The notes: generated by a model from the letters alone, not told the origin. A DNA stretch of 64,000 nt from Proteles cristata cristata (GCA_017311185.1 JAESUZ010003171.1:1798001-1862000); one strand, 5' to 3'. Shown: positions 11,045 through 22,235, counted from the stretch's first letter. Program-made: numbers and translations.

Positions 11045-11590
11045 TATTAGTTATCAACAGCTGTATAATAAATTGCCCCAAAGTATAATAGTGTAAAACC
11101 ATACACATTTATCCTCTCACAGTTTCTGTGGGTCTGGGATCTGGCTGATCTTATGATCTCATAAGACTGCAATCAAGGTGTCTTCCAGGGCAACAGGTCA
11201 TCTGAAGATGTGAATTGAAACAGATGAGCTTCTAAACTCACAGGGTTTGTTGGCAGGACTCTGCTCCTTGAGGGTTGTTGGACTGATGACCTTGGTTAAT
11301 CGTTGGCACTTAAGTGGAGGTCACCCACAGTTCCTTAACATGGGAGGGTCTTTCTCACTTGCTTCGTTAGAGCAAGTATGGTAGAAGAGCCAGAGGAAGA
11401 GTCTGATGGAAGATGGAAGTCACAGACTATAACCTCATTACAGAAATCATATCCCATTGGTTTTACAGTATTCCATTTGTTAGAAGTAAATCACTAGGTC
11501 CAGCCCCCGACTCAAGAGGAGCAGATTACACTAAAGGATGAATATTAGAAAGTAAGGATCACTGGGAGCCATGTCAGAGGCTGCCTACCC
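11045..11590 (-). mobile_element. old LTR of MaLR/ERVL type, antisense (tentative)
   Basis: TATTAGTTATCAACAGCTGT, then CCTCTCACAGTTTCTGTGGG and, at the right, GAGGAGCAGATTACACTAAA and GAGGCTGCCTACC. This layout matches mammalian-wide MLT1-like LTRs in reverse. Solitary LTR, no internal viral genes. The exact family is not certain. Confidence 0.55.
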
Positions 11591-11787
11591 CACCACTACT
11601 ACAGTTAGGATTTCACTTGTGTGGTATATAATCAAGTATATAGACACATAGATATATATAAATTAAAATACTGAGTTTATTTCCCAGGATGGGGGGTGAG
11701 TTGATCATGTCAGATAGATTATAGCAAACTTATATAAAATAGTTATATGAAATAGTTATCCTAGGTATTTTAAAAACTTAAAAAATA

Positions 11788-12030
11788 GGGGTACCTGGGT
11801 GGCTCAGTAAGTTGGGCACCCGACTTCAGCTCAGGTCATGATCTCACCACTCATGAGTTCAAGCCCTGCGTTGGGCTCTGTGCTGACAGCTTGAAGCCTG
11901 GAGCCTGCTTCTGATTCGGTGTCTTTCTCTCCCTTTCTGCCCATCTCCCACTCACACTTGGTCTCTTTCTCTCAAAAATAAATAAATCTTAAAAAATAAA
12001 AAAATAATAAAAAATAAAAATAAAAAAATA
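11788..12030 (+). mobile_element. tRNA-derived felid SINE
   Basis: GGGGTACCTGGGTGGCTCAG head, CATGATCTCACCACTCATGA (B-box region), CT-rich part and long A-rich tail. A short duplication TATTTTAAA occurs at 11766 and 12031. Confidence 0.92.
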
Positions 12031-12099
12031 TATTTTAAAGAAAAGAGTACTTGCATATTTGAAATAATAATAGCATTACCATTTGTGATGGTTAATTTT

Positions 12100-12238
12100 T
12101 ATTTTATTTTATTTTTTTACATTTATTTCTTTTTGAGAGACAGAGACAGACAGAACACAAGTGGGGGAGAGGCAGAGAGGAGACACAGAATCCAAAGCAA
12201 GCTCGGACACTTAACCGACTGAGCTACCCAGGTGCCCT
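12100..12238 (-). mobile_element. internally deleted felid SINE, minus strand
   Basis: Antisense copy with A-tail complement and GA tract that jumps from CCAAAGCAAGCTCGGACAC directly to TTAACCGACTGAGCTACCCA, so roughly 70 bp of the middle (including the B-box region) is missing. It abuts a second SINE, and both sit in the start of a MaLR LTR. Confidence 0.85.
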
Positions 12239-12455
12239 AAAGTTAATTTTTTTTTAAGTTTACTTGTTTATTTGGAGAGAGAGAGAGAACATGTGTGCAC
12301 AAGTGGGGCTGAAGAGTAGGCAAAGAGAGGGAGAGAGAGAACCCCAAGCAGGCTCTGTGTTGGGTATGGCGCTCAATCTCACAAACCATAAGATCATGAC
12401 CCAAGCCGACATCAAGAGTCAGATGCTTAACTAACTGAGCCACCTAGGCGACCCT
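12239..12455 (-). mobile_element. tRNA-derived felid SINE, minus strand
   Basis: Antisense copy ending TAACTAACTGAGCCACCTAG and GCGACCCT. The pair 12100-12455 is bracketed by ATTTGTGATGGTTAATTTT (12081-12099) and ATTTGTGGTGGCTAATTTT (12456-12474), a 19-bp duplication of the LTR start with two mismatches. Confidence 0.9.
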
Positions 12456-13105
12456 ATTTGTGGTGGCTAATTTTATGTGTCAACTTGACTGGGCTAAGAG
12501 AAAGCCAGATAGCTGGTAAAACACTTCTCAGTGTGTCTGAGGATGTTTCCAGAAGAGATTAACATTTCAATCAGTCGACTGAGAAAAGATTTGCTCTGTT
12601 CATTGTGAGTAGGCATACTCCAATCCATCGTAGTCCCAAATAGAATGAAACTCAGGAAAGGGGGATTCTATATTTCTCTTCTTCAGCTGAGACACACATC
12701 TTTTCCTAACCTCTTACACTGGAGCTCTGAGTTCACTGGCCCTCGACTCTGGGCCTTACACCATCAGCTCCTCTGGTTCTCAGGCCTTCAAACTCAGACC
12801 AAATCATTCCATTGTTTTCCGGGTTCCCAGCTTGCAGGTGGCATATTGTGGGACTTTTTAAAGGCCTCCATAATCATGTGAACCAATTGCTATAATAAGT
12901 CTCCTTTTATATATATATAAAAGATAGATATATATATAATTATATAGAGAGATATATAAAGAGAGAGATAAACATAAATATATACATATATACACATCTC
13001 TCTCTCTTTATATATATATACACATATATATACATATGTGTATATGTATATATACACATATTTATTTTTCCCTCTGGGGAACCTTGAAAAATACACTATT
13101 CTATA
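12456..13105 (+). mobile_element. MLT1-type MaLR solitary LTR, split at its 5' end by SINEs
   Basis: GGTGGCTAATTTTATGTGTC, AACTTGACTGGGCTAAGAG, TCCAGAAGAGATTAACATTT, CTCCTCTGGTTCTCAGGCC and CTCCATAATCATGTGAACCA follow the MLT1 LTR in sense orientation; the right end CTGGGGAACCTTGAAAAATA corresponds to its terminus. The first 19 bp lie at 12081-12099, before the inserted SINE pair. A TA-rich microsatellite has grown near the 3' end. Solo LTR without viral genes. Confidence 0.85.
12905..13062. repeat. TA/TATG-rich low-complexity tract
   Basis: About 160 bp of TATATA, AGAGAGATA and TATACACATATATA blocks inside the MaLR LTR. Expected to be variable in length. Confidence 0.85.
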
Positions 13106-15969
13106 AACATAGAGAAGAAAATATTCTTTTCTGAGTCCTTCAGTCTGTTAACTTAATCACTGATATGTCTTTTTGGTTTTTGTTTGCTTTTCATTGATTC
13201 TGCATGTATGTACGGTTTCTCTTGTGCATATTTGAAACCAGTTGTTGAACACATTTGTTTTGAACTCATCTCTCCTTTTTGGCATGCGTTCACATGTCTA
13301 TTGGGAAAGAAATACAAATGCATCTTAAGGTTAATGCAGCTTCCTACAGCTCCTTTAGCTTTAGAGCTTTCTAATTATTGCTCTACTTCCAGGTGTTCTT
13401 GCCCTTGGAATAGTGGTGAAAAGGGGAAAGGAAGATGAAACATGTGCTTAACATAATCTGTTTGTGGAGACATAACTCATACTGTGATTATAAAGTTTTC
13501 AGAGAGACATGTGAAACTGTGTTTTCTTAAACAGGGTGTTTTCTAGAAAATAACGTGTGTGATAAATTGTCCATAAAGGTCACCCCGGGGAAGAGGGTGA
13601 ACATCTGTGTGATTTTTTTTTTTTATTATTATTCAAAAGCTTTATCTGGTTTCAATTAACTGCATTGTTGAAGTCCCCCCACCCCTCTTTAAACACCTGG
13701 TCCAGTTAATATCGGTGGTGTGATCCCCTCTGAAGTGTTGAAATTTCAGTGTCTCTGGGCTACTCTAAGACGGCACAGTGCCTGCGTGCCTGAAGTTAGC
13801 ATGACACGCTCCATTTAAGACGCACTGGACAATCAAGTAAGTTTGTGTAAGCCAGAGTGTTGCAATCCCTAATCATTTTGCCAAAAATAAGTTAGCTGTT
13901 ATGTTTTATAACATATGAAGTGTGATAATAAGAAACTTGTGTTTCCATCTCTTCTGTTATTTTTACTGGAATATTTGACTCCCATAAGATTTTGAAGACA
14001 TATGTGTAGTTTAGTAGCTGGTTTATTGGTTTTATTTTGGTTCAGTTCCTTATAATATTTTTATTACTAATTATAGGAAACTTTGGTCTTAAAATCATTT
14101 TAAGATACTTATTGCACACTTTAAATGTATTATCTGACCCATATTTCAATATACTAAAAAAAATGGCTTCTTTAAAAATCTGGTAATAAAAATTTTTTTG
14201 TTTCTTTAAGCAAATTTGGTGCATAGAATTATAAAAGTTCTTCCTATGTTTTGACAGTAATGTCCAGAGTAAAGAATTTAAATAGAAGCTGGAGAAAATA
14301 GATAATTGGAAGACTGTTAAATAGTAGCTATCATGACTTCTAATAATAAACATAGTTTTAGACTCATAGGATCTTAGAACTGAGATGGGCTTTAGGAACA
14401 GTCTCATCCCATCTTTCATTTCATGGATGGGAAGTGAGAGCACAGTCCCCTGCCAGGATGCAACCTCAGCTCTGTCTGAATCCAGAGGTGGGATACAGTT
14501 ACATTAGCTGCGGGTATAAAGAGAGTCTAAGAAGATATTTGATGGTTCTTTCAAACTCTGGATGGTAGCAGAACCTGCAGATAGTACACTATACTCCTGG
14601 ACTATATGCAGCAAGCTTCATGTGGCCCATTATATTGCAGCTCAAGAAACAGGAGACCCCATGAATGAATGCTGTTTTAGCAGTTTGGGGCTAGAGGTGG
14701 AGTCACCAGGACAGAAGTAGTAGTCTTATTCCCACTAATTAGAATCTTCTTTCAACATTGATCCTCTCTCTGTTAAAAATGTGCCATCTAATTCTGCCAA
14801 TGAATTGTTTGCATAAAGTTCAAGGTTGGGAGTTGAAAGCCCATGATTCTTAAGTGGACTCAGCACTGAGTCTTGAGGTGAACCTCAAGTAGTTTAACTT
14901 TTATTTTCCTCTAAGTATTTATATAGCATTTTATGAAAACACTTCATTCCTTTCCAGGGATAGCAGATCCTTTAAAACCTTAATTTTTTTATATCATTTG
15001 GCTTTTCATGGGGAAAATGCACAATAACATAGAGCTTCCTTTGTCTGTCTGGTTGGCAAAAATATCTTCTCTCTAAATGAAATTTCCAGATTACTTAAAC
15101 TCACTTTTTGAAACACTAGATTATTTTATCCAGTTGGATAAAACTGTGTCTAAAATGCACTATTTACTTATCTGTATCCTTCAACAATGCGTATTGATTA
15201 TGGAGGAATTAATGGTTCAGGGACATCATTTGGATAAGACATCATTATACTACAGTAAAATACAATCAAAAGAATTTTCCTGTGTCCTGAAGTTTCTTAT
15301 ATGAGAATGCTTTTAAAAAATAAAAATAAAAACTTGCATGTTTATTTTACAGTTTCCCTGTCGCCTCCCTCAATGTTAGGCTCCATTTTTCTTCCCTATT
15401 ACAATTTGTTACTACAGTTTGCTGCTAGTAGAAAAAAAAAAAAAAAGATAATCATGTTAGACTTCTGTCTTGAGTATGAATGAACAGGTCTTAAATGAAT
15501 ATACAAGAGTAAAATTGATGAAATTAAGTACATGGATTTTGTTACTGCTGAGAGCTTTCCTTTCATTTGTTTCTTTTGGGATCCCCAGTGGTGTTTTAGA
15601 TACTCGAAATTTGAAAGACTCAAACCATACCACAAGTACAGCTGAGAAGCTTGAAAATTTTTACTGAAAGAGTTAAAATAGCATGTTAAATCATGTGTGT
15701 GTGGATTTAAGAGCACCTCTTGTCTACAGTAAGGGGAAAAAAATGAAATATTCTGCAAACAATGAGATTATTTAGATAGTGGTGCGCTTCCACTATTCTG
15801 TTGAACCTTCATGTATGCAGTCACTGTTAGATATGCTTGTGAGAAACATGCCTATAACATCACTACATTGTGTTCAGCAATCAATAAACACTGGAGGGAG
15901 GGGTAAGAAGAGGAGATCAAGAGGAGATCATTCACATGTCAAAGTAACTGTTGTCAGAATCCTGTCCCT
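13106..15969. other. 2.9 kb mostly unique intron stretch
   Basis: No exon found. 13560-13860 is locally more CpG-bearing than its surroundings (see findings). 14350-14500 weakly resembles an old SINE (CATAGGATCTTAGAACTGAG, TCATTTCATGGATGGGAAGT) but I cannot assign it. Open frames at 14042-14443 and 15399-15758 (minus) are AT-rich with no recognised domain. Confidence 0.45.
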
Positions 15970-16600
15970 AGATTAAGCTTTAAGAAATGGAAGGCAAAAT
16001 GAGGAGGTACCATAAGTCTCTGAATGTTTTGAAGAGAAAGATGGCTTCTCACTGGGAATGTCAGAAAAAATTTTGTGAAGAGCTGGTATTTGAGCAGGGA
16101 AAGACGGAGTCAGCACTTAGAAACATATAGAGGTACAGAATTTGATGTTTAGGTGGTCGAGGGTGTTACATATTCTAAGCAGTGGGAACAGTATGAGAAA
16201 CACATGAAGAGAACAATGAGTGATCTGATTTGGATGCAGATCGTGTGCGTGAAGGGAGCAGTGGCAAGTGAACACCGAGGCTGATAGAAGTGGGGACAAG
16301 AAAGTTTGGACTCAGGGGTTTGGACTCTATTTCTTGGACAGCAAGGAGCCACTGAAGGCCTGTGATTATAATAGTCCTGATCAGATACATTAATGTCTCA
16401 ATAAATGGGAGAGTGAACTGGGGAGAAAAAGTGTAGACTAAGAAGCTAACAACCAAGTGATAGGCAAGTTTACTACTAGTTCAGGTGAGAAATAATGAAG
16501 ACAGTATATAGAATTTGCCAAGGGAAATTGTTAAGAGAAGAAAGAAACAGGTCATAGATATTCATGAGAATGACTTAATTTGATAGAAAGGAGGATAAAG
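15970..16600 (-). repeat. old interspersed repeat, family not named
   Basis: Purine-rich sequence with GTGATCTGATTTGGATGCAG, GACAGCAAGGAGCCACTGAA and CTAGTTCAGGTGAGAAATAA. It follows the layout of a widespread ancient mammalian repeat that I recall in this orientation (long-range motifs 'agccattgaagg', 'gatctgattt', 'caggtgagagatgatg'), also seen at 61040-62000. I cannot give its database name. Confidence 0.45.
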
Positions 16601-16746
16601 AAGAAGAGAAGAGGCAAAAGATGTAATAATTTTCCAAACTAACAACTGCAGTCCGTTCATGGATTCTGAATCACTGCAGTGGCTCTCATGGCAGAAGTGG
16701 TGTCATTGCAAAGATACAAAGGAAATAATGAACCAGCCACTGCATT

Positions 16747-16764
16747 TAAAAACCACTGGCTGGA
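16747..16764. repeat. 18-bp target-site duplication, left copy
   Basis: TAAAAACCACTGGCTGGA, identical to 18007-18024. The TTTAAAAA context fits the L1 endonuclease cleavage preference. Confidence 0.92.
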
Positions 16765-17466
16765 GTCAGAGTGGCTAAAATGAGCAAATCAGAGAACTCT
16801 AGATGCTGGCGAGGATGTGGAGAAACGGGCACCCTCCTGCACTGTTGGTGGGAATGTAAACTGGTACAGCCCCTCTGGAAAACAGTGTGGAGGTTCCTAA
16901 GGAAACTAACAATAGAACTCCCCTATGACCCAGCAATAGCACTGCTAGGAATTTACCCAAGGGATACAGAAATGCTGATGCATAGGAGCACATGTACCCC
17001 AATGTTCATAGCAGCACTCTCCACAATAGCTAAAACCTGGAAAGAGCCTAAGTGTCCATCAACAGATGAATGGATCAAGAAGATGTGGTTTATCTATACC
17101 ATGGAATACTACATGGCAATGAGAAACAATGAAATCTGGCCATGTGTAGCAACATGGATGGACCTTGAGGGTGTTATGCTGAGCGAAATAAGTCAGGCAG
17201 AGAAGGACAAATATCATATGTGTGCACGTATAGGAGGATTAGGAGGAACTTAACAGAGGACCAAGGGGGAGAAGAAGGGCGGAAATGGTGGGGGAAAGGG
17301 AGAGAGGCAAACCATGAGAGACTCTTGAATGCTGACAAAAACTGAGGACTGATGGATGTGGGGGGGAGGAGGAGGGGCATGGAGGAGGGCACTTGTGGGG
17401 ATGAGCACTGGGTGTTATGTGGAAACTAATTTGACAATAAACTATTTGTAAAAAAAAAAAAAAAAA
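16765..17466 (+). mobile_element. 5'-truncated L1 with ORF2 C-terminus, 3' UTR and A tail
   Basis: The frame from about 16771 to a stop at 17251-17253 encodes the C-terminal end of L1 ORF2 protein. It contains the Cys-rich motif [18 protein letters not shown] (C-x3-C-x7-H-x4-C), then [15 protein letters not shown] and CPSTDEWIKKMWFIYTMEYY. The 3' UTR ends GAGCACTGGGTGTTATGTGG, AATAAA, then a 17-A tail (17450-17466). The endonuclease and reverse transcriptase domains are absent, so it cannot move itself. No right target-site copy follows this tail; instead 100 bp of other DNA and a second L1 3' end follow. Confidence 0.93.
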
Positions 17467-17566
17467 GAATATGCACATTCTTAACTCAGATACTTCTGAA
17501 AGTAACTGAAAGTCTTTAGTAGGAGTTTCCAAAACAGTCTCTAGGGGAACATACAACAACTGACAA
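17467..17566 (+). other. 100-bp non-L1 spacer inside the composite insertion
   Basis: GAATATGCACATTCTTAACT through CAACAACTGAC. It lies between the A tail of the first L1 and the start of the second L1 fragment and inside one target-site duplication, so it is a candidate transduced genomic segment. No match to a known repeat that I recognise. Confidence 0.6.
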
Positions 17567-18006
17567 CTGGATCAAGAAGATGTGGTTTATCTATACAGTG
17601 GAATACTACGTGGCAATGAGAAAGAATGAAATCTGGCCATGTGTAGCAACATGGATGGAACTGGAGGGTGTTAGGCTAAGTGAAATAAGTCAGGCAGAGA
17701 AAGACAGAAAGAAACCATATGTTTTCACTCATATGTGGAACAGGAGAAACTTAACAGAGGACCATGGGGGAGGGGAAGGGAAAAACTAGTTAAGGAGAGG
17801 GAGGGAGGCAAACCATAAGAGACTCTTAAATACTGAGAACAAACTGAGGGTTGATGGGGGTAGGAGAGAGGGGAAAATAGGTGATGGGCATGGGGGAGGG
17901 CACTTGTGGGATTGAGCACTGGGTGTTATATGGAAAGCAACTTGACAATAAATTGTATTAAAAAGTAAAAAATACAAAAGATACTAAAAATAAATAAATA
18001 AATAAA
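17567..18006 (+). mobile_element. second L1 3' end with A-rich tail
   Basis: Starts TGGATCAAGAAGATGTGGTT, homologous to 17070 onward in the first element; the frame MWFIYTVEYYVAMRKNEIWP is the same part of ORF2. The 3' UTR ends GGGTGTTATATGGAAAGCAA and AATAAATTG, then an A-rich tail with (AAAT) units. The two copies differ at the end of ORF2 and in the 3' UTR, so they are different L1 copies and not a simple tandem duplication. Confidence 0.92.
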
Positions 18007-18024
18007 TAAAAACCACTGGCTGGA
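18007..18024. repeat. 18-bp target-site duplication, right copy
   Basis: TAAAAACCACTGGCTGGA, identical to 16747-16764, directly after the A-rich tail of the second L1 fragment. Confidence 0.92.
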
Positions 18025-18194
18025 AGTGACATTTGTTACTCTTCACACAGCATTAGACACAGCAAGTTATATGACCAAGTCTACCATCAACACATGGTAG
18101 AGTATAAGGAGGCTGCAAAGTGTAATCCTTCTCAGAGCAGAGAAACATATATTTATGAACAATAAAATAGCATTTGTAAAAATAAATATAATAA

Positions 18195-18416
18195 GGGGCG
18201 CCTGGTTGGCTTAGTCAGTTAAGCGTCCGACTTTCGCTTAGGTCATGATCCCGCAGTTCATGGGTTCGAGCCCCGCGTTGGGCTCTGTGCTGACTGCCAG
18301 CTCAGAGCCTGGAGCCTGTTTCAGTCTGTGATTCCCTCTTTCTCTCTCACCCTCCCCTGCTCACACTGTCTCTCTCTCTCTCTCCTAGAAATAAATAAAA
18401 CATTTAAAAATAAATA
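18195..18416 (+). mobile_element. tRNA-derived felid SINE
   Basis: GGGGCGCCTGGTTGGCTTAG head, GGGTTCGAGCCCCGC B box, CT-rich part and AAATAAA tail. Target-site duplication AATAAATATAATAA (18181-18194) and AATAAATGTAATAA (18417-18430). Confidence 0.95.
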
Positions 18417-18589
18417 AATAAATGTAATAAAGTAAAATAGAATAGAAAGTATTAGAGTGTATTGTATTGTGAAACTTCTGTTTCACTTTTAATGGGATAT
18501 ATTGATATCCTACATTACAACGTAGAATGTGTATCTTACTGTAGGTTAAGGTTTAAAAAAAAAAAAATTGAAAGCCATTACCCTAAGCT

Positions 18590-19110
18590 AGAGTATACCT
18601 CTCACTAAGAGAAGAGAAAGGAGAATGTCAAGAAAGATGTAGACACGTGGTGAATTAAAGATGGTCAAAGATTCTTTGCCATTCCTCTCTCAAGAGGTGA
18701 AGTTTCTTTCCCTTCTCTTTTGAATTTGGGCTGGGCATGTGACTTTCCCCAATGGGATACAGTGAAAGTGATATTCTGATAATTCTAAGCTTAAGGGGAC
18801 TGGGAGTTTCTTCCCTCTTGGAAGCCAGCTGCCATATACAAAGGTCTAACTGCCTGAGACCACCATGCTGTGAAAAAGCCCACACTGGCCACATAGGAGG
18901 ATCATGAGGAACCAGATATGAGTGAAACTTGGGCCTTTCAGCCTATCTCATCTGCTAGTGAATGCAGCCCAGGGAGTGACCAGCCAATGCTGTGTAGAAC
19001 AGAAGTCCAGCTGAGCCCTGTTTGAATTCCTGACCTCACAGAATAAGAAAGAGTAATCACTGTGGTTTTAACCCGTAAGTTGGGGGATGGTACATTATGT
19101 AAAAATAGAT
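18590..19110 (+). mobile_element. old LTR-like repeat (MaLR/ERVL type, tentative)
   Basis: GGGCTGGGCATGTGACTTTC, GGAAGCCAGCTGCCATATAC and the end TGGTTTTAACCCGTAAGTTG, ATAGATAACTGAAA resemble an ERVL-class LTR. No internal region. Family uncertain. Confidence 0.5.
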
Positions 19111-20989
19111 AACTGAAAGAGGATAGCAGATTGAGTTCAAAGAGAATGTAAAGCTTCTAGTATTGGTAATCAGAAGGTCATTAATGATCTGTACGAGAGA
19201 ATTTTTAGTGAAATAGTGGGAGAAGGAGATTGGAAGCAGTTAGGTGATAAATGTTCCAGAAATTGGTCAGTAAACAGGAAGAGACAAGATGATAACTTAA
19301 AGAGGAGACTGGTCAAGAGAACATTTTTTTTTTCCTGTAAGTGGGAGAGAATTTCACATGCTGAGAGGAATATCCCATGCAGAGAGCAATGCTGAAAATG
19401 AAAGAGAAACAGGAACATTTGTTGGAGGAACATCATCATCTATTTGTCTCTTAAACTTGCACAGTTGAAAACTAGAAAAATTGAATTTTTCTTAATCTTG
19501 GACTACACCCTTGCAAAAGTGTTTTTGTGATTTAACTTGGTTCTTCATTTGATACATGGGCCTCATATTTGGTTCTTCATTTGAGTCTAGAAACCCGAAA
19601 CAATTTTTAAAATTGATCCATTGTCATCGCTAACAATTATACCCAACATTCATTTGAAATTTGCAAAAAACTGACCTATATGCGAGTTAGCCATGAAGCG
19701 GCAGAACCAGGACTCTGCCTTCTGTTTTCTAACTTTCCCCTTTATCTGTTTTCCAGTGAAGTAGCTAGGAAAGTCATGATGATAAGGGGTATAGTAAGTT
19801 ACTTTGACAAACCACCAAAACCTATTTGACCTAAATGTAAGATTTCTGCTGCTGTTTCTTTAATACTTGAGCTCTCCAAATACACAAGGAAAACTTTAAT
19901 GGGAAGCAGGTTGATGCTTTTGTGGGGAGTTCAGAGACAATTAGGAGGGATGAGAACCTGTGTGTTTTCTAGAGCAGGGAAGATAAAGGGACTTGGAGTT
20001 CAGCATGGGCCAAGGGCAGAAATTGAACTCAGAAGACAATGAATCAGAATTCTAGGATTGAGCTGGGGACAGAGGGGAGATGGAGTATGGAAAGAAGTGA
20101 ATGGTTCTGTAGACACCGTGCACAGGAGTGCCAGGCATGTGTCCTCGTGAACCATGAGTGATCCCTGGTATGTGAATAACCATAGAAGTCAGGCAGTCAA
20201 CAGCTAGCTACTCTGCTTGGTGAAAGACTCCATTTCAGAAAACCATAAATCCCCTATTCTGAGGAAGGTTTATATTGAATATGATGAAATGCTATTTTGC
20301 CAATCACTTATGCATTTATTTAAATGTATTTATTTATCTGTTTATGTGTGTGCACATACATTATCTTTTCTGAATTACCCAGGAGACTACCTTGCTGAAA
20401 GCTGAACACATGGAAAGTTTCAACTTTTTGACTTCAGCCATTTTTTAGTCATCTGCATATTTTTTTTAAAAATCCTAAAATTGCTTTCAAAGTGGAAAAA
20501 TTGTGTGGGCTTTTTTCATCTTTTCATAACTCAAAAACTATTTAATATATTTTTCTCAAACTTCGCAAAAAAAAAAAAATCACCTTTGGGCTGAAACCAA
20601 GCATGGAAAATTTCACCACAAAGGGCTAATTTTTTGGAAAGCTGCAAGAAAGTGAAAACAGGGGTTTATAATAAAACATTCTTCATGCATGTTAATACTT
20701 AGTACTTTATCTAATGCATTTCATCTGAGTATTTCTGAGCACTTTTCTGATTTAAATATTGAACCATTTTAGTATTTGTGTATCCATGATACTGTCAAAT
20801 ATGGAAAATTCTCCCCATCCTCTCACAGATCCAGTATATTGGGAGTTAATGAGATGTGTTTAAGGGAACAGTAACACAAGTGAAGTGAAGTGCTGCCCAC
20901 ACTCATGTTATCACCACCTCTTTCTGGCCCGAGCATAGTTGTGAGTAGAATATAATAGATGATACGAGGCACTCATTCACATATCTAAG
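19111..20989. other. 1.9 kb intron stretch, mainly unique
   Basis: The first 330 bp may continue an old repeat. The AT-rich block 20430-20690 looks unlike its flanks (see findings). No exon. Confidence 0.45.
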
Positions 20990-21165
20990 CCAGCATCTCT
21001 CAAAGCAGCATCAGCGTTACTTAGGGTCTTGTTAGAAATGGAGATTATTGGGGCCCACTCAGATGTACTGAATCTGAGACTTTAGGGCTAAGACCCAGCT
21101 ATCCGTGCTGCAGGTGATGCTAATACATGCTCCCCCCTAAGCTTTCCAGAAGCTGGGAACACAGA
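20990..21165 (+). mobile_element. MER5A-type nonautonomous hAT DNA transposon
   Basis: GCCAGCATCTCTCAAAGCAG, then CATCAGCGTTACTTAGGGTC, TTGTTAGAAATGGAGATTAT, GGGGCCCACTCAGA and GGTGATGCTAATACATGC follow the MER5A consensus order; the ends are more diverged than the other two copies. Confidence 0.75.
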
Positions 21166-21800
21166 ATGTATAGAGATTCCATGGACAATTAAATCTGCCC
21201 CTCGTCTTTTGGGAACATGTCAGCTCTGTCTTCTCACATTATCCCTTGGAAGCAGGAAGAATGCCAATCAGGTTCTCTAAAGGAAAGCTCTTTTTTTCTG
21301 TATTTCATGTATCCTAGCTCTTTCTGCCTATGATTCAATCCACAAACACAGTTACCCTCTCGAGTAGAGGTGTGAATATCCAGATCGTTCAGGGAAACAA
21401 CACTCCCAAGAAGTATTTTCTCATTTCCTTGAGTTATCAAGGTCAAACCTGGGGCCGGACTGTATACTTCATTGTCATTTCTTTGATTTAAGTGGCAAGG
21501 TAGCAGAAGTCTGTCAGCAGAAGCTGACTTAAGCCTCACATTTCTGGGTGCAAGTTCTCAATCTTACATTTTGCAATGGCCTCTGCATTCCGGCAAACCC
21601 CATTGCCTATGTTATTGTGTTTCTAGGCACTGAAACAGCTACATTTGTGGTATTGTAACAAATTCTGAGAATATTCTTCTGGTGACAGAAGTCATCAGTC
21701 AACTGTTGTATGTGGGCCTTCAGCTAATCACCTTGTTTTAAGGATAGGAAATTGAGACATAGCCTGGGAGAGCTGTTTAAGCAGTTTAAAGCAGTGTAAA
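21166..21800. other. unique intron stretch
   Basis: No exon or clear repeat. A MIR-like piece (CCTTGTTTTAAGGATAGGAA, ATTGAGACATAGC) may lie at 21715-21780. Confidence 0.45.
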
Positions 21801-22235
21801 GGTAGGGCACTTGGGTAACTCGGTTGGCTGAGCATCCAACTCTTTTTTTTTTTTTTTAATGTTTATTTATTTTTGAGACAGAGACAGCATGAGTAGGGGA
21901 GGAGCAAAGAGAGAGAGGGAGGCACAGAATCCGAAGCAGGCTCCAGCCTCTGAGCTGTCAGCACAGAGCCTGACACAGCGCTTAAACTCACGGACCATGA
22001 GATCATGACCTGAGCAGAAGTCCAACACTAAACCAACTGAGCCACCCAGGCGCCCCGAACATCTAACTCTTGATTTCAGCTTAGGTCATGATCCTATGCT
22101 TCATGGGATTGAGCCCCACATTGGGCTCTGTACTGTCAGTGTGGAGTGTGCTTGGGATTCTCTCTCTCTGCCCCTCCCTTGCTTTCTCCTTCTTTCTCTC
22201 TCTCTCTCAAAATAAGTAAACATTAAAAAAATCAA
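21801..22235 (+). mobile_element. tRNA-derived felid SINE split by an inverted SINE
   Basis: The head is at 21801-21842 and resumes at 22057 (ATCTAACTCTTGATTTCAGC) through the CT-rich part to the A tail. Its own target-site duplication is AAAGCAGTGTAAA (21788-21800) and AAAGCAGTTTAAA (22236-22248). Confidence 0.9.
21843..22056 (-). mobile_element. felid SINE nested in inverted orientation
   Basis: Antisense SINE from a 15-T run to CGCCCC, inserted into the head of a + strand SINE. Target-site copies GAGCATCCAACTCTT (21830-21844) and GAACATCTAACTCTT (22057-22071). Confidence 0.93.

Noticed and set aside
14042..14443. 133-codon open frame on the minus strand
   Set aside because: AT-rich, rich in Ile, Phe, Lys and Ser, with no domain, in intron; a chance frame.
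16771..17253. 160-codon open frame as a host gene
   Set aside because: It is the C-terminal end of L1 ORF2 protein with the C-x3-C-x7-H-x4-C motif, ending in L1 3' UTR; not a host gene.
18195..18270. tRNA gene
   Set aside because: The head of each felid SINE has A- and B-box-like motifs and derives from a tRNA, but it lacks a foldable mature tRNA and has SINE tails and target duplications.
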